Part shown: in pieces, positions 35,301 through 46,654 of the stretch
How the letters are laid out: the number at the start of each line of letters is the position of its first letter
How positions within the stretch are numbered: the first letter of the stretch is position 1
The notes under the pieces: model-generated
What the model was told of the DNA's origin: nothing
Databases searched by the model: none
Seen by the model: only the letters and a program-made list of their open reading frames with translations
Source of the DNA: Sarcocystis neurona
Taxonomy: Eukaryota > Apicomplexa > Conoidasida > Eucoccidiorida > Sarcocystidae
Assembly (NCBI GenBank): GCA_000727475.1
Contig: KL647318.1
Span: forward strand, 1,204,316 to 1,268,315
Length of the DNA stretch: 64,000 nucleotides
Direction: 5' to 3'
Made by a program: the position numbers and the translations under genes

Positions 35301-38300
35301 TAGATGGACAATGTGCCGCTGCGCCAACCTGTATATACCGACGTGATACAAAGGTTGCTTTCTCAGTGTGGACGTTCCTTTATCTTCCAGCTGCGTAACT
35401 AGAGAATTTTTGCACTGCTACTCGTTGACGAAGAAGCTCATGCACCACAATCACCTTTCCAACATTTTGGTGCGCGCCTTACCACGGAACAGAGCAGGCT
35501 CACGAATCATGAAAGGCGTATGCTCTATACTATGTATATCTATATGCCAAGGGGCACGGGCGTCTCAATGAAAAAGCAACATACACAGCATTCTCTCAGT
35601 TTCCCTCACAATGCCGCGTGAGGGAATCCCTCACGCTCGTCATTAAGGCGATATAGTGTTGTGAACTCGTCTCAACGATACGAATGCAGTACACTCACCG
35701 AACAACGAAGATATTTTTTCCTGCCTTCGAAGCCTGCCACCATTCTTAAGGTCCGGGATATCAAGGGAGAGCAGCCGTTTTGGAAAGGAATTTCCATTAA
35801 GATAATAACCAGTATAACACTCTTGAAATGCCCAGAGCATTTCCTGCCACCCTTCTGGCGTTAACCACCCATCCTCAGCTGTTCAGAAAACATGAAGGGA
35901 AAGACGGAGAAACAAGATATTGTTGTTTCCCATGTTAGTGGAACTGTAGCTTTTATAAAGCAAGATAGCTGTACATGCATGATCCTTCAAGATCACATGA
36001 CACGATCGGGAGTACATCAGCGTAGAGACGTCACAATTATGCGCTGCTGAGGGTTCTCACAATAGTCCACACCTGTGGATACCCCACCAAGAATGTGTAT
36101 TATTTGTGGAGTGGAAGAAACACAGGAGCACTCAGTACAGGGTCGCTTCCGCGTGCAGAACAACCATTTCCAGAGCTGGAAACGCCTATTGGTGCTGACT
36201 GTCTATGAAATATTTTTATCCCGTTTTTCTCTTTGGAGGACATGCTTTTTCTTTTGCTACTGTACATTAGCCAGTATGTCGAATTCTATACCGCTTTGCT
36301 CTGTCAGTGATGAGCGCACGGCGTGCACGCACCTGTGTGTACGTATGTGTTTTTTCAATGTACAACGTCCCACGGCTTCGGAGCCACGTACGGTGGTTTC
36401 CAATGATGTTCATTTGGGAGCAGACAAATTCGTTATTTGCAGGTGTACAGGGTCCAGAGGCTTGACTGCTACCGAAGTAGAAAATAGGAGTAAGTCCAGA
36501 GGTAGGAGTTCTATCCACTTCTTCCACAGTCAAACTGGAAACACAGGTAGCAAGTGAGAAGTCAAGCCCGTTGCTGTTCTCTCCAAATCATCCGGCGGTA
36601 GTCAAAAAGCAATTGGTATGTGAAAATATACATGAGTGCTACGCGCGTAAAAACGCCTTACGAACCGTTTGCACCGTAACTGATGAATGTGCTTGTACAC
36701 ACACGTGTGTACATATATAAGGCATTTTGCCCCGCACGCTTGTTGCTTCGCTGACGTGTACCTCATATGGAAAAGCTCATCATGGGTGGAGCACACGCGA
36801 GCTATAAAGAGTAGCGCGTTCGTAACGATGTCTGTGTACATGGGGCAATAACCTGCGGAACCCGTCACCAAACGTGAACAAAAGTACAGATCAGCAGCGG
36901 CATTCACTCTTTTGCTTTGCTCGCCTCGGGCACAAGCACTACACGAGCATAAGCCGTTTGTTGGATACATGTGCAGATTTTGCGCCGCCGAGGGGCGCTG
37001 CCTCAATTATTTTCTCGTCTCTCAATGCTGAGCGATTGTTGTTCATGCAGCTGGCTGTAAAACGTAGATGCACAGGTGTATGCGACTTGAAGATGTCTTT
37101 CACTGGTATTTCTTACAGAGGCTGTACGGTTAATATAAGGAGGACGCTGACAACTACTTTTCGCGTATTAGAATCGGAAAGCGTTTTGCTTAGCTTGCTG
37201 GCTTCCACCTTGTCAGCCTTCTTCACATCGGTGCTTTCTGTCGGGACCTTGAAGGAAATTCACAGCAGCTGCCAGCAAGCAGCGGTTCTTCAGCAGAGAA
37301 TCTAGAGAAGAACCGAAGCGAGCCATAACGACATCGCAACAGGGCTTCTGGAAATCTGCGGCACCCATCCCTCTATCGTGTCCGCAACGTGCTTACGTAA
37401 TGCCGTGCTGCATCTCTACGTCTCTCCACGGTAGGCAACTGCTGCTGCCTCCGTTGTGCGGCGCTGCCTTTGTTGCTGCAGTTTTTCTTCATGAGTATCC
37501 TGCCTATCTGTCTCTCCTTAGTAGCTGCTGCACTTTGCGTTCTGCTGGGCTTGTAAACTAACCTCTGCATCCCCGTCCTCAGTATCCGTCTCCTGGCGAT
37601 CGCGCCGCCGTTTGTGATAGAAGGTGAAGACGTCGGACATCTTCACAACGCGTATCATCCGGTTTATCCTCAGAATACGCGTAACCCTTCCAGCGCGGGC
37701 TCCTAAAAGTGAGGAGTGGTAACACAGCGCTACAAAGTGACGGGACTGTATTCTCATGGATAAGATTGAAGACAGAGTTGCCTGTATGTCGGTTCGTGAG
37801 CCAACAGTACATGCACGTCTGTCCCACGCATCTTTTTTTCTTTCGACGATGACACGCACCCCTATATTGTCACCTGGCACCCATTGACCTGCAATTACAT
37901 AAATCCGTATATATATATACATATGTCCACGTATGTACCGTACGACCTAAATCGTAAAGACTCTCTCAGACATCCAATATCTTTCTAAAAGTGCGGAGAT
38001 TACGCAGATACAAGGCGTAAAGCACGTATCCACACACGAAGCCTCTCATTTGAAGGATACGCTGTACCTTTAGGATCCTGCGACCACTTCTGTCATACAT
38101 TTACAAACCAAGCGTGTCCGCGCACGTGGAGAGACAGAGTCTGCCTATCGCTCGAGGCTTGAAATTCAGGTGGATACACCACGAGATGTTGGTCTCAATC
38201 AGGATATTGTGTATGGCCACTTCTTTTGCATGTGCCAAATATCTGCAAAAGACTCTGATCTGCATGAATTTCCCGAAATTCGCTCGCAGCTCAGCAGCCT

Positions 38301-39213
38301 CAAAAGTCAATTACAACTAACACGCTGTCTGCTAGAGGGACACGGACAACTGTACATTTCTGCTGCAGGCATGTAGGTGTCACGGACGTTCGAGATACAA
38401 CGTTGAGGTTGTATCCGTTTGCAGAGGGGCAAAGCTTGAGAGTCTGAGCTGCACACGGACAAGAAATTATTCACATGCGTCGAGTGGGAACTTCAGGTTC
38501 TTTCACATGCAGACGGTAAACACCGTCGTCATTCCTCTTAGCAGCTGCAAGCACAAAAACTGGACAATTTTGCTGGAAGAATGTATGCCTTTTCAATGCA
38601 GTATTCTTGGCCGTGTGTAGACCTTCCTAGCAGCTTTGTCGACCTGTGATTACTGCTCAGGTTCTAGAATCTAACAAGATATGCAAAAGCGGCTTCTGCC
38701 TACAATGACGGATAGCGTCACCTTCCTAAGTCGTTGCATTCCTCCTGCCTTCCCACCCTAAGACTGTGCATAAAACCTCCATGTTTCTTGCACGCACACG
38801 CAGCTTCGAGACTGCCGCAGCCATAGCCTGGAGGTTACGCTATAAAAGGACCGAGCAACTTTTCTGCGGTCCCGCACCCATTCTTCCTGCTTTGCCAGCC
38901 TTCGCGGCTGAGCCATCGGCAACGCTCGCAAATGGGTTGGACGTGGTTCCAGCAATGAAGGCGTAAAGCGGGTCGAGGATCCACGGAATATCGAGGAGGA
39001 GAGAAACGGTGGCGATGGCATCAAGCCAGAAGAAGAAGCTCCATTTGTAGTTGGGATCGACGATGCTGGTCACGGTCATCTCCGTAAAAAACAGAGTAAA
39101 GGAAATTAAAAATCCGATTTGAAACGCAGTATCTGCGGACTTGGGACAGAATGCCACTTGGAAGTCGCTTCCGAAAAGGGCAAAGAAGACGTTGAGGGTA
39201 GATATTATCGTAA
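28752..39213 (-). CDS. Class III cyclase with voltage-sensor-like N-terminus
   Basis: A multi-exon gene resembling apicomplexan adenylate cyclase alpha, a membrane cyclase with a channel-like N-terminal domain. Exons read by eye, in gene order: 38878-39213, 37563-37702, 37117-37247, 36762-36852, 35699-35878, 34026-34188, 33385-33542, 33054-33107, 32500-32658, 31754-31885, 31257-31488, 30565-30687, 29733-29966, 29228-29328, 28752-29000. The last ten join in phase with GT..AG borders and no stop; the stop is TAA at 28752-28754. Junctions around 36762, 35699 and 34188 do not match in phase, so an exon or two is missing there. The 5' end probably lies further upstream. Catalytic residues are altered (see the catalytic-domain entry), so cyclase activity is doubtful. 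The introns hold two decayed exon duplicates. Confidence 0.8.
29543..29554. repeat. Palindrome GTGTACGTACAC in cyclase intron
   Basis: One perfect copy of the 12-mer, in an ACGT/GTGT-rich part of the intron between exons 29733-29966 and 29228-29328. It is the only copy noticed in the repeat-poor block. Confidence 0.6.
29733..32658 (-). other. Class III cyclase catalytic domain, degenerate
   Basis: Five exons give the catalytic core. GFGQAGAEIISRNI and PGKRVYGVFGFANIRHF come from 32500-32658, KNIGDTFFLVW from 31754-31885, TVGLHCGWAVQG from 30565-30687, and SKYKVDASFFSPHVNL from 29733-29966. In related alveolate cyclases the first segment reads FCDIRNF, with a metal-binding Asp; here it is Asn (codon AAT). 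The second metal Asp (in IGD) and the base-contacting Asp (in KVDAS) are kept. The transition-state pair is Asn...Arg (HVNxAxR) in active enzymes; here Asn is kept but Arg is His (HVNLAAHVQ). The fold is predicted intact, the activity doubtful. Confidence 0.75.
29911..30136. repeat. Head-to-tail duplication across a splice acceptor
   Basis: Two adjacent direct copies, 29911-30025 and 30026-30136, both beginning TTCACGTGCG after the first base and ending at a CAG. They differ by small changes and a few-base indel. In gene direction the upstream copy (30026-30136) lies in the intron, and the other spans the intron end and the first 56 bases of exon 29733-29966. The intron copy still reads VSRYKYEIDAS, against VSGSKYKVDAS in the exon. 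Its acceptor AG is mutated, and the next AG is one base later, which would shift the frame. Confidence 0.85.
37563..39213 (-). other. Voltage-sensor-like domain of cyclase gene
   Basis: Two exons. The exon at 38878-39213 codes membrane helices (STLNVFFALFGSDF, FLISFTLFFTEMTVTSIVD, FFFWLDAIATVSLLLDIPW) and then the Gly/Ala-rich linker SVADGSAAKAGKAGRMG. The exon at 37563-37702 codes an S4-like helix, RAGRVTRILRINRMIRVVK, in which six Arg and one Lys sit at exactly every third position, followed by a charged cytoplasmic stretch. The arrangement is that of voltage-gated cation channels and of alveolate cyclases with a channel-like N-terminus. No pore-loop signature was found. Confidence 0.75.
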
Positions 39214-39364
39214 CTGCAGCACACAGTGGGCCACTTCGGCACGCTTCGAATCCACTTGTATCTACACATGCGTGTATATACATGTATGTATATGCTTTCC
39301 CACATTGTATATACACACGCATGTATCTACATGTATGTATAAGAGTTCCCATATTTGGACGCCC

Positions 39365-40817
39365 TTACACGTATATAGTATAAATGCGCGAGTAAATGTC
39401 TACACAACAGAGACTCACTAGAGATGTACGGCGAAGGAAATGACAACGCGAGTTGGAGTGCAGGATCAACAACACCGAAACGGACGCTTTGAAGCACATT
39501 GTCCTGGACGTCACCAGAAAGCCGCTGAATCGAGTTGTAGGCAGCAGTGTGGATTGCAGCATCTAGGCGTTGAGTGGAGGACACGACGACACCATTCACT
39601 TGTGCAGATACGCAGATATCAAGTTAGCTGGGCAAAATTATATGCACGCATACAAGAAGGCATAAGGCGGATCCAGGATCGAAGGAATACGGACGGGGCG
39701 AGAAACGGTGGCGACGGCGTCAAGTCAGAATAGGAAGCTCCACTTGTAGGTAGAATCCGCAACGCTGGTCACGGTCATCGCCGTCTTCACAGAGCGCGTA
39801 AGTACGCTGCGCATGCTGTATGGTACTTGGTGCTTATGTGCTTTAGAGGTGAAGCATGATAAAACTGGCATGTGTATAATATATATATATGTATACGTTT
39901 ATGTGACGTAAAGCCGGTTTCATCTATGTGTTGACCTCCCTTTATTCTGCCAGACTAACACGTATACACAAAGACATCGGCACAGACTTCCTGCAGAGTA
40001 TGTGACGTACCTACTGTCCCAATTCTGCTCCTCTCTTCACTATTGAGGATTCTTGCCAAGGTCTGTCGAATGGATGTTTTACTCGCCGGTTCCTCGACGT
40101 CGATAGCCTCTTGAGGCGCCTTCGCTGTCGCGTGTTGTTCGTGTGAAGTTTTCCTGCAACCTCCTTCTCCCCCTTCCATCTTGTGCGTATGCGAAGCTTT
40201 CTATACTCTTCGTCAGCCTTCAACGCCTGAGAAGGTTTTTAACGAAACTCGACGTAAAAGGAGGGCTTTTGTGACGCACACGCGTGCATGCATATATATA
40301 TACATATATACATATATAGTGTGGGAAGCATATGTGTCCACCCTCGCAAGGCGGGTACTTTTTTTTGTAAATGCAGCTCATGTGTACCGGTGCGTACAAT
40401 GGTACCGCACACATATTCGACTACGTATACGTGCGCGATACCTAGACGTCCTGTGTAGTTGTTTGCGCTGCCGGCGAAAGTATATGTCGACGAGAAAAGA
40501 CCTTCAAGTGCAACACGAACGAACTTCCGTATGCTTTTTCGTCATTTCACACAACATGTCTCGCCACGTGCACACGTGTTTACATCACGTGCGGGATCAA
40601 AGGGATGGAAGAGGATACGGAAAATGCCGATGTCGCACTCATTACCGACATCAGTATTTTCAGGCCTGGGCATGCTGAATGCATGTATTTTCTTCAGCAG
40701 CGCCGCAAAGTCGGAGGAGAACAAGCTCCCGCACAACAGTGCTGCGCAATATGCATTTGACACCATTTCTTCCCAGTTATTTTCTGCCTCTACGTAGGCA
40801 TACACACACACGCACAC
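39365..40817 (-). CDS. Candidate upstream exons of the cyclase gene
   Basis: Three minus-strand stretches read like exons. The one at about 40575-40790 (NNWEEMVSNAYCAALL, SSDFAALLKKIHAFSM) ends before a GTAAAC donor. The one at about 40013-40190 (KTSIRQTLARILNSEERS) ends before a GTACGT donor. The one at about 39414-39600 (HTAAYNSIQRLSGDVQDN) ends before a GTGAGT donor. All lie 5' of the first membrane-helix exon of the cyclase and on the same strand, so they may be its N-terminal cytoplasmic region. Phases were not verified, and a separate gene is possible. Confidence 0.35.
39656..39785 (-). pseudogene. Decayed copy of cyclase membrane-helix exon
   Basis: This aligns without gaps to 38957-39086 of the cyclase exon, offset 699 bp, with about 104 of 129 bases identical by hand count. 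Translated on the minus strand it keeps MTVTS, YKWSF and LDAVATVS. A TGA stop replaces a Trp codon, and most of the IPW helix is altered. No splice sites are preserved at the edges of the similarity. It is a non-functional partial exon duplicate upstream of the intact exon. Confidence 0.85.
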
Positions 40818-43480
40818 ACGCGCTCCCCTCTTTAAGTCGAGCTGCAGACCCTTACGCTAACGTGTAAGAACTCCGCTACTTGCAACACCATAGTGAAGCT
40901 TGTTTTGCAGTACACCGCTTAGCACACAGGGTGTCAGAGTGGCTGAGATGAATTGAAGGTTTTCTGTTGGACACCGGCTTCAAGAGCTGACCAGAGTACG
41001 CAGTTAATATGTCTTCCCCAGTACGAAGAAAAACGGAATCATCTACGTTCGCGTACATATACCTGGGTATATTACTAGCCCCTTAAAATACACGAGCACA
41101 TACTAACGTCGCGATGCTGCGCCGTCCTGCCCGCCCCGTCATTTTATTGATATTGACGCGGCACGAATCTAACAAGGTAGTACAAACAAGGCCCGACCCG
41201 TAGAGCAGCAGCCCAGTCGTTGCATGTGTAACGTAGCAGGTGGCAGTGCACATGGTACACCCCAGTGTAAATGTACTAATGTGGACACAATCTAGGGGCA
41301 ACATTATCACTGATTCTTCGTTGCTATTCGGCACTGGGTAGAACCCAGCTCTAAGCCACATTTTGCGTATCGTTATGTAGTTGGGATTGCGAGTAGTAAT
41401 GGACGCGGACGGGCTGTAGAACGTTCCAGAGTCACCAAGCGAAGCTGCAAGGCCATCCGGCGTCTCTGTCCGTTGCAGGACTTGGCGAACTGTCTGACCT
41501 AATACGTCGCATCCCTTTGGAGATCATATTCTCTCGGTGTGTTTCATGTACACGATTGTGCACATATCTGTGCCGACGGCCAGAGTCGTTGGTTTTTCAG
41601 CCAAAGCGTTGTGGTACATCGTATCATCTACGTTTTTAAAACGATGCAACCTACTCTCCTGCGGTAGTCTTAGGATCGTCGAAGGTCAGACGTCTACGTT
41701 GATAAGTAGAACATTCTAAGAAGTCACATTGTTGGGAAATACTCACTTCGCCGTGAGAGATGAATGCTAAGACGTGGTCAGAAAGAGTGTTAAGTAAACC
41801 TGAGAATCGCAGCTCCGTAACAGTGTTCATTCACCGTACTACATTGAGAGCTACGGACTGTAACTCTAAGAAGTCTTCAGCTAGAGATTTGTACTTTTCC
41901 AGTGTACAGCAACAACCCCTACACTTAGTAGAGTAGCGAAGTGTTTACGAATCCGTCGACTACCTCACCAAAGAAACTCACGAGAGACTACACTCGCAAT
42001 AGCTACTATTTTGCAGCGCGCCAGTCAACACCAGAATCGGGCCACCAAAAGAAAACTGCACTTGCTTACAGCGCTGACGAGTAGCAGCATTGTCGAGATT
42101 ACTGCAATAGTGGAGTGACACGCACACGTCAAGAGGCACAGATCACACCCCTAACGACCGTCCCCGTCAGCCACAAATGCAGGTCGACGTACAAGGCATT
42201 GTTCGAAAGCTTCTATTATCACATCCATGGCAGCAATGTCCTCGTTGTGGATTAAAGGAGGATGTAAAAGGTGCCTTGTTTGTAAAACGCAACAAATACG
42301 TGCGTGCGAGGAATTCCACATGCAAATGAACACCCCAAAACGCGTGAATACATCTGCTTCAAATACAGCCACTTAAGCGTCTTGCATGGTTTCATTGTTT
42401 TCAGTTATTTAGACGTGTAGACTCAGGTGTACGTGTGTTTTTTTATACTTGAATAAACAAATTTACGTACAGTTCTCTCTGTGTATGACAATGTACAGAA
42501 GACAACTATACAGAGTAAATTACGGATTCTGCGAGCTTTCACTTGCTGTTGCAGTTGGTGGTCGTCCTCCTGCAGCCGCCTGCACAGTATTTATGGCCAT
42601 AGAGGCTAGCAAAGCGCACCGCGTTTGGTGGTCTCTTTATTTTTGTAAAGTCGCGTATTTGTACAAGCAGAAGCTGACCAGCCATACGCGCGCACAGAGG
42701 GCGTACTACCCAAATACCCAAATCCACATTTTGTGTACGGCGGTGACACGTAGTAACACCCTACGTGATCTAAGGAAGTATTATGGCTCCCAGTGATGAA
42801 CGGAGAGCACGCTAAATATTGATGCAGTTATACTGCAGATTCAATACGTACGTGAAGACCACAGACTCGTGCCCCAACGACAGTGCCATGTCGCATTATT
42901 CTTACATGTGGTTGAACATCATCCTAGTTGCGTAACACGTGATTCAAGAGAGGAGCAGTCGGATTTCGCATCCACCATACTAGAGTCGTGTACCTGGAAT
43001 TAGTCCTCATACGCAGATGCCTGTAGACTCGTTTTGTCTTTATCGAGCTGTGTTCTTCTCTTCTCTCTCAATACACTTTTGACTCCTGTTGGGTTTCGGT
43101 AGATACATACGTATACTCGAAGAGTAGCACCACCAACAGATGTTCACGCGCACAGCTTCACAGAGACAGATTAAACGTGTTCTTCACTGGTTTTGCCGTT
43201 CTCAGTTTATCACAAAAAATGCAACTACGTAGTAGTATTCTGCTACCTACGCAGGTCACGTCAAGGTTGAGCTGTATCCGGAAAATTGATGTTCATTGAC
43301 TAAACCGCGTAAAACTAACAGCTCCACATTTCCTTTTCCGTTACCTCCCTGTCTGTCTATGCTCAGACTTATTTTGATAAAGCTTTTCGTTAAATTATTT
43401 GACATTGAGGTCCAGATTAACAGAGAGAAACAGCGGAGTCTCTGTGCGGAGGTACATGGATTCACGCTCTCTATACACAC
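40818..43480. other. Long stretch without a confident gene
   Basis: Ordinary-complexity sequence. Minus frames at 41083-41361 (AGFYPVPNSNEESVIML) and 42151-42372 (IAAMDVIIEAFEQCLV) could be isolated exons, possibly of the cyclase gene, but I found no joining splice sites. Nothing else recognised. Confidence 0.35.
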
Positions 43481-43569
43481 GAAAGTGCGTCAACAGAAGA
43501 TATACGCTCCAAACTGTATACGACGATATTGATATATATGTAAACATATCTTCCTCTCTCTCTCTATAA

Positions 43570-43601
<32 letters not shown>

Positions 43602-43640
43602 GTGTCTATGCGTACATATATGCATACATATATACTTGAA
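43395..43640. repeat. (AT)n and TATATG tract
   Basis: A short AT-rich low-complexity tract, including an (AT)n run around 43570-43601 flanked by CTCTCT, marking the return of simple repeats towards the right block. Confidence 0.6.
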
Positions 43641-43699
43641 CCTCGGCACATACGGAACCACGAGCGTGCCTTTACCGTAAAGATCGACACGTGAACAGA

Positions 43700-43849
43700 A
43701 CAAAAATCACCCTGCATATCCGTTTGTAGGAATAGACAAGCGAGCGTTCTCTGTGCCTCCGTATGGGGCACGGGCGTTGTCGTGGTCACTTGAGGAGGCA
43801 GTGAAGCAACAGAAAAGGCCGCGAAGTTGCTCACGTCCTTCTCCATCAT
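43700..43849 (-). CDS. Possible first exon, hypothetical
   Basis: The minus frame starting at 43849 reads MMEKDVSNFAAFSVASLPPQ and then EAQRTLACLFLQTDMQ, ending near a GGTGAT donor-like site at about 43709. It looks protein-like and could be the first exon of a minus-strand gene, conceivably the cyclase, but no following exon is confirmed. Confidence 0.25.
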
Positions 43850-44650
43850 TGCTATAGCATCTTTCTCTCTTCCCTTGTCACCTGTTTTTCGCGTTCACAC
43901 ACTTGTGCACCCTCCACTTACACCAGTCTCTCGAGAATCTTTGAACCTTTTACCCCTTGGCCTTCCCAACACCGAAATCCTAAACTGCAACACTTATGGG
44001 TCTGCACGTCAACTGTGTCTTGCGCACACCTCCAGTCACCCCAGGTGACGTCTGCCGCTGCTCTGCGTGACTTGTGTCTCTCCCACGCAGAGGGATATAC
44101 GAAGCCATTATTTCTCTCCGTAGTGTCGCCCCCCTACACACTCCTGTAGAGAAATGTATGTACACACATATATGTCTCTGCTATTTGCCCACCTGCTAAT
44201 CTTTGTACGTGCAAAATACGTGTTCCTTCTGGAAAAAGAAGGTGTGCGAGACGGCGGAACACTACTCAGGCAGCCTACGTGTAAGTCGCTCATACAAATA
44301 CATGCGTATGTCTGGGTCTATACAGCTGTCTCTCTGTGCACCCCTCTCCCTCTCCACATTATATTTCTACGGGGACGCACGTGTACTTGCGGGGAGCTCG
44401 TACGTACGTAACTAAAGCGTGTGAAGGACTGGAGTACCTGACGGCACAGACTCACATCTGACACCCAACTACCTCTGCTGTGTGTCCATCCCTCTCGCTC
44501 TCTCTCTAAATCTACCTTCTCTGCGTACGCATTCGTATATGCAGATATGTTTTCAAAGGTGCGTCTATGTACGTAATACATCTTCGTGCATACGTATACG
44601 TACGAAATCACGGACGTATAAGTAACAGTCATATCTACATGTGTAAAGCG
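43850..44650. other. Unassigned
   Basis: Ordinary sequence with short TATATG and CTCTCT words. No frame over about 85 residues is credible. Confidence 0.4.
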
Positions 44651-45803
44651 GTCTGCCGCTGCCCAGAGCCTGGGGCAAGCCTTGGAGCGCTGGCGTTGTA
44701 CAGCATCAGGTTCCAGACTGAGATTCTGCGTTGCAAAGTTCAGCTGCAGCACCTGCTCCCTCAAGGAGGAGAGACTGGAGCAGCAACAGCAGCAGCAGCA
44801 ACGCAGGCGAGGTCGCAGTAGCAGCAGCAGCAGCGAACAGGCAGCCCAGAAACGGCAGCAGCAACGCGCGACCAAGAACAGCGGCAGCCGCAGTAGTCGT
44901 GTGGACAGCAGCAGGAACAGCAGCAGCCGTGTGAGGAGTCATCTCCTCGGTGGAATGTGCCCAGCAGCAACAGTAGCCAGCAGCTACACGAGCAGTTGCA
45001 GCAGCAGGACCCTGAGTCGCGACAGCTTCAGGCTCAGAGGCAGCAGGAGCCGCAGTCGCATATACAGCAACCGCCACAGCTAAATAGTAAGTGACACTGG
45101 CAGCATCCGTCGATCCCCCGGCTTGACGCATAGACTCACGTAAATCAACGTGCGTATGCGTAAAGGTACTCACTTTTTTCTTTCCCTCTCACTCTCTCTA
45201 TCTCTATGCATACGTATACTCACGCATACATATAAACACATTCCCCACCATCGGCAAGCACGTGCTTAGCTTCACGTGTGCCTGTACATACAAGACATTG
45301 ACAAACACACACATGTATAGAATGAAAACACGCGCGCAGATACAAAGATATATATACACATATATATATATATTTATGAAGCTATAAGATGAAAGGTCTA
45401 CTTGAACAGCAGCAGCAGCGCGTAGCTGCGTTGACGCAGAGGGACTGTCCCTTGTCGTAGCAAGGGAGACGGCCGCAGCTCGTCTCAGCAGCAGCCGCAG
45501 CCAGCACTTTTCTTCTGAGTCACCTTCTTGAGTCGTCGCCTGGCGTGCAAAAATAGCTGCGAATATACATATTTGCCTGGTGGTGGCTCCCTTTCCTGCA
45601 GCTGCCGGGGACGAGATGACAGCGTGCCGCAGGTCGGGAGCCATACCAGCAGCGGCAGCAGTAGCCAGCAGCAAAGACAGACGTCTCACTGGCAGCAGCA
45701 CCGGCAGCAGTCGCGTAGCAAAAACGATACAGCGAAACGAGTGTGACGTCAGCCGCGGAGGAAAGGCCCTGCAGCAAGCCTGGGCGCCTACGTTTACATA
45801 CAC
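44651..45803 (-). CDS. Hypothetical minus frames, low confidence
   Basis: Two minus frames may be exons of one gene. The one at 45204-45803 includes MAPDLRHAVISSPAAAG and IFAAIFARQATTQEGD. The one at 44706-45173 is Ala-rich with a hydrophobic C-terminal part before a stop (AAAELCNAESQSGT). CAG/CTG triplets are common in both, so chance openness is possible. Here the right-hand repeat-rich block begins. Confidence 0.2.
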
Positions 45804-46654
45804 TTCTGTGTACTACCCGCATGCTGGACTTTCCACTGGCTGTATACGTACATATATTTATATGTGTGTGCAGATATACGTGCTGCTGTGGCTCCGTAGG
45901 TTTGCGCCGTGGTATATGTGAACATCTACTTATATGTGTATCCGTGTACAGGTATACTTGCTGCTGTTGCTGCGTAGGTAGATGAGCCGTGGTACATAGG
46001 AATGTAGGCGTTCACGCGTTTGTAGAGGGACTGGCTAGACGTTTTGAAGAGGACAGGAAGGGAGCAGCAGCAAATGTTGCCAGGAGCGCCGGAAGCAGCG
46101 GTCTCCGACACGTTGCCGTTGCTGTTGCAGTTCGGCGTTTCTGCTGCAGCAGACACCGCAGCACATCTTCGACGCGCCAAAATTGCCACCGGCGTCTGCG
46201 CGCGTCCTCCTGCAGTCCTCCTCTTTCCCCTTGTCCTGTATCTGTTTCTCTTCTGCTCCCTCCTCTTGCTGCTCCTGCTGCCTGCGCTTTTCCCGCCTCT
46301 TCTGCTGCTCTGCTTCGTCCTACGCTGCCTGCTGCTGTTTCTTGCAGAGTCGCTGCCATATCTTCTGGTCGCGCTGCTGCAACTTCTTCTTTGCCGTCTC
46401 CTCCTCTCCCCTCCTCTTCTTTCGCTGACGCTGTTACGTATCTCAAAATGTACTTCACTGCTGCCCCGCTGTGACAGGAACTTCTTGTGCATGCGGATGA
46501 GTCCACGTTAGCAGCACGCCCCAAATTCTCCTCCTCTTCTTCTCCTCCTGCTGCGCGGGCCGCTGCAGTTGCTGCTGCTGCGGCTCTGTGCAGCCCTGGT
46601 GCTGTTGCTGCACCTGCTTCCTCGGTCTTCTGTGCGGTGGCCACTGCCGCAGCG
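45804..46654. other. 3' flank of histidyl-tRNA synthetase frame
   Basis: Minus frames stay open downstream of the synthetase frame's stop. One reads SSEVHFEIRNSVSER near 46440-46480, which resembles the final beta-strand of the synthetase anticodon domain, so the true 3' end may lie here after an intron. This is not established. Confidence 0.3.
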
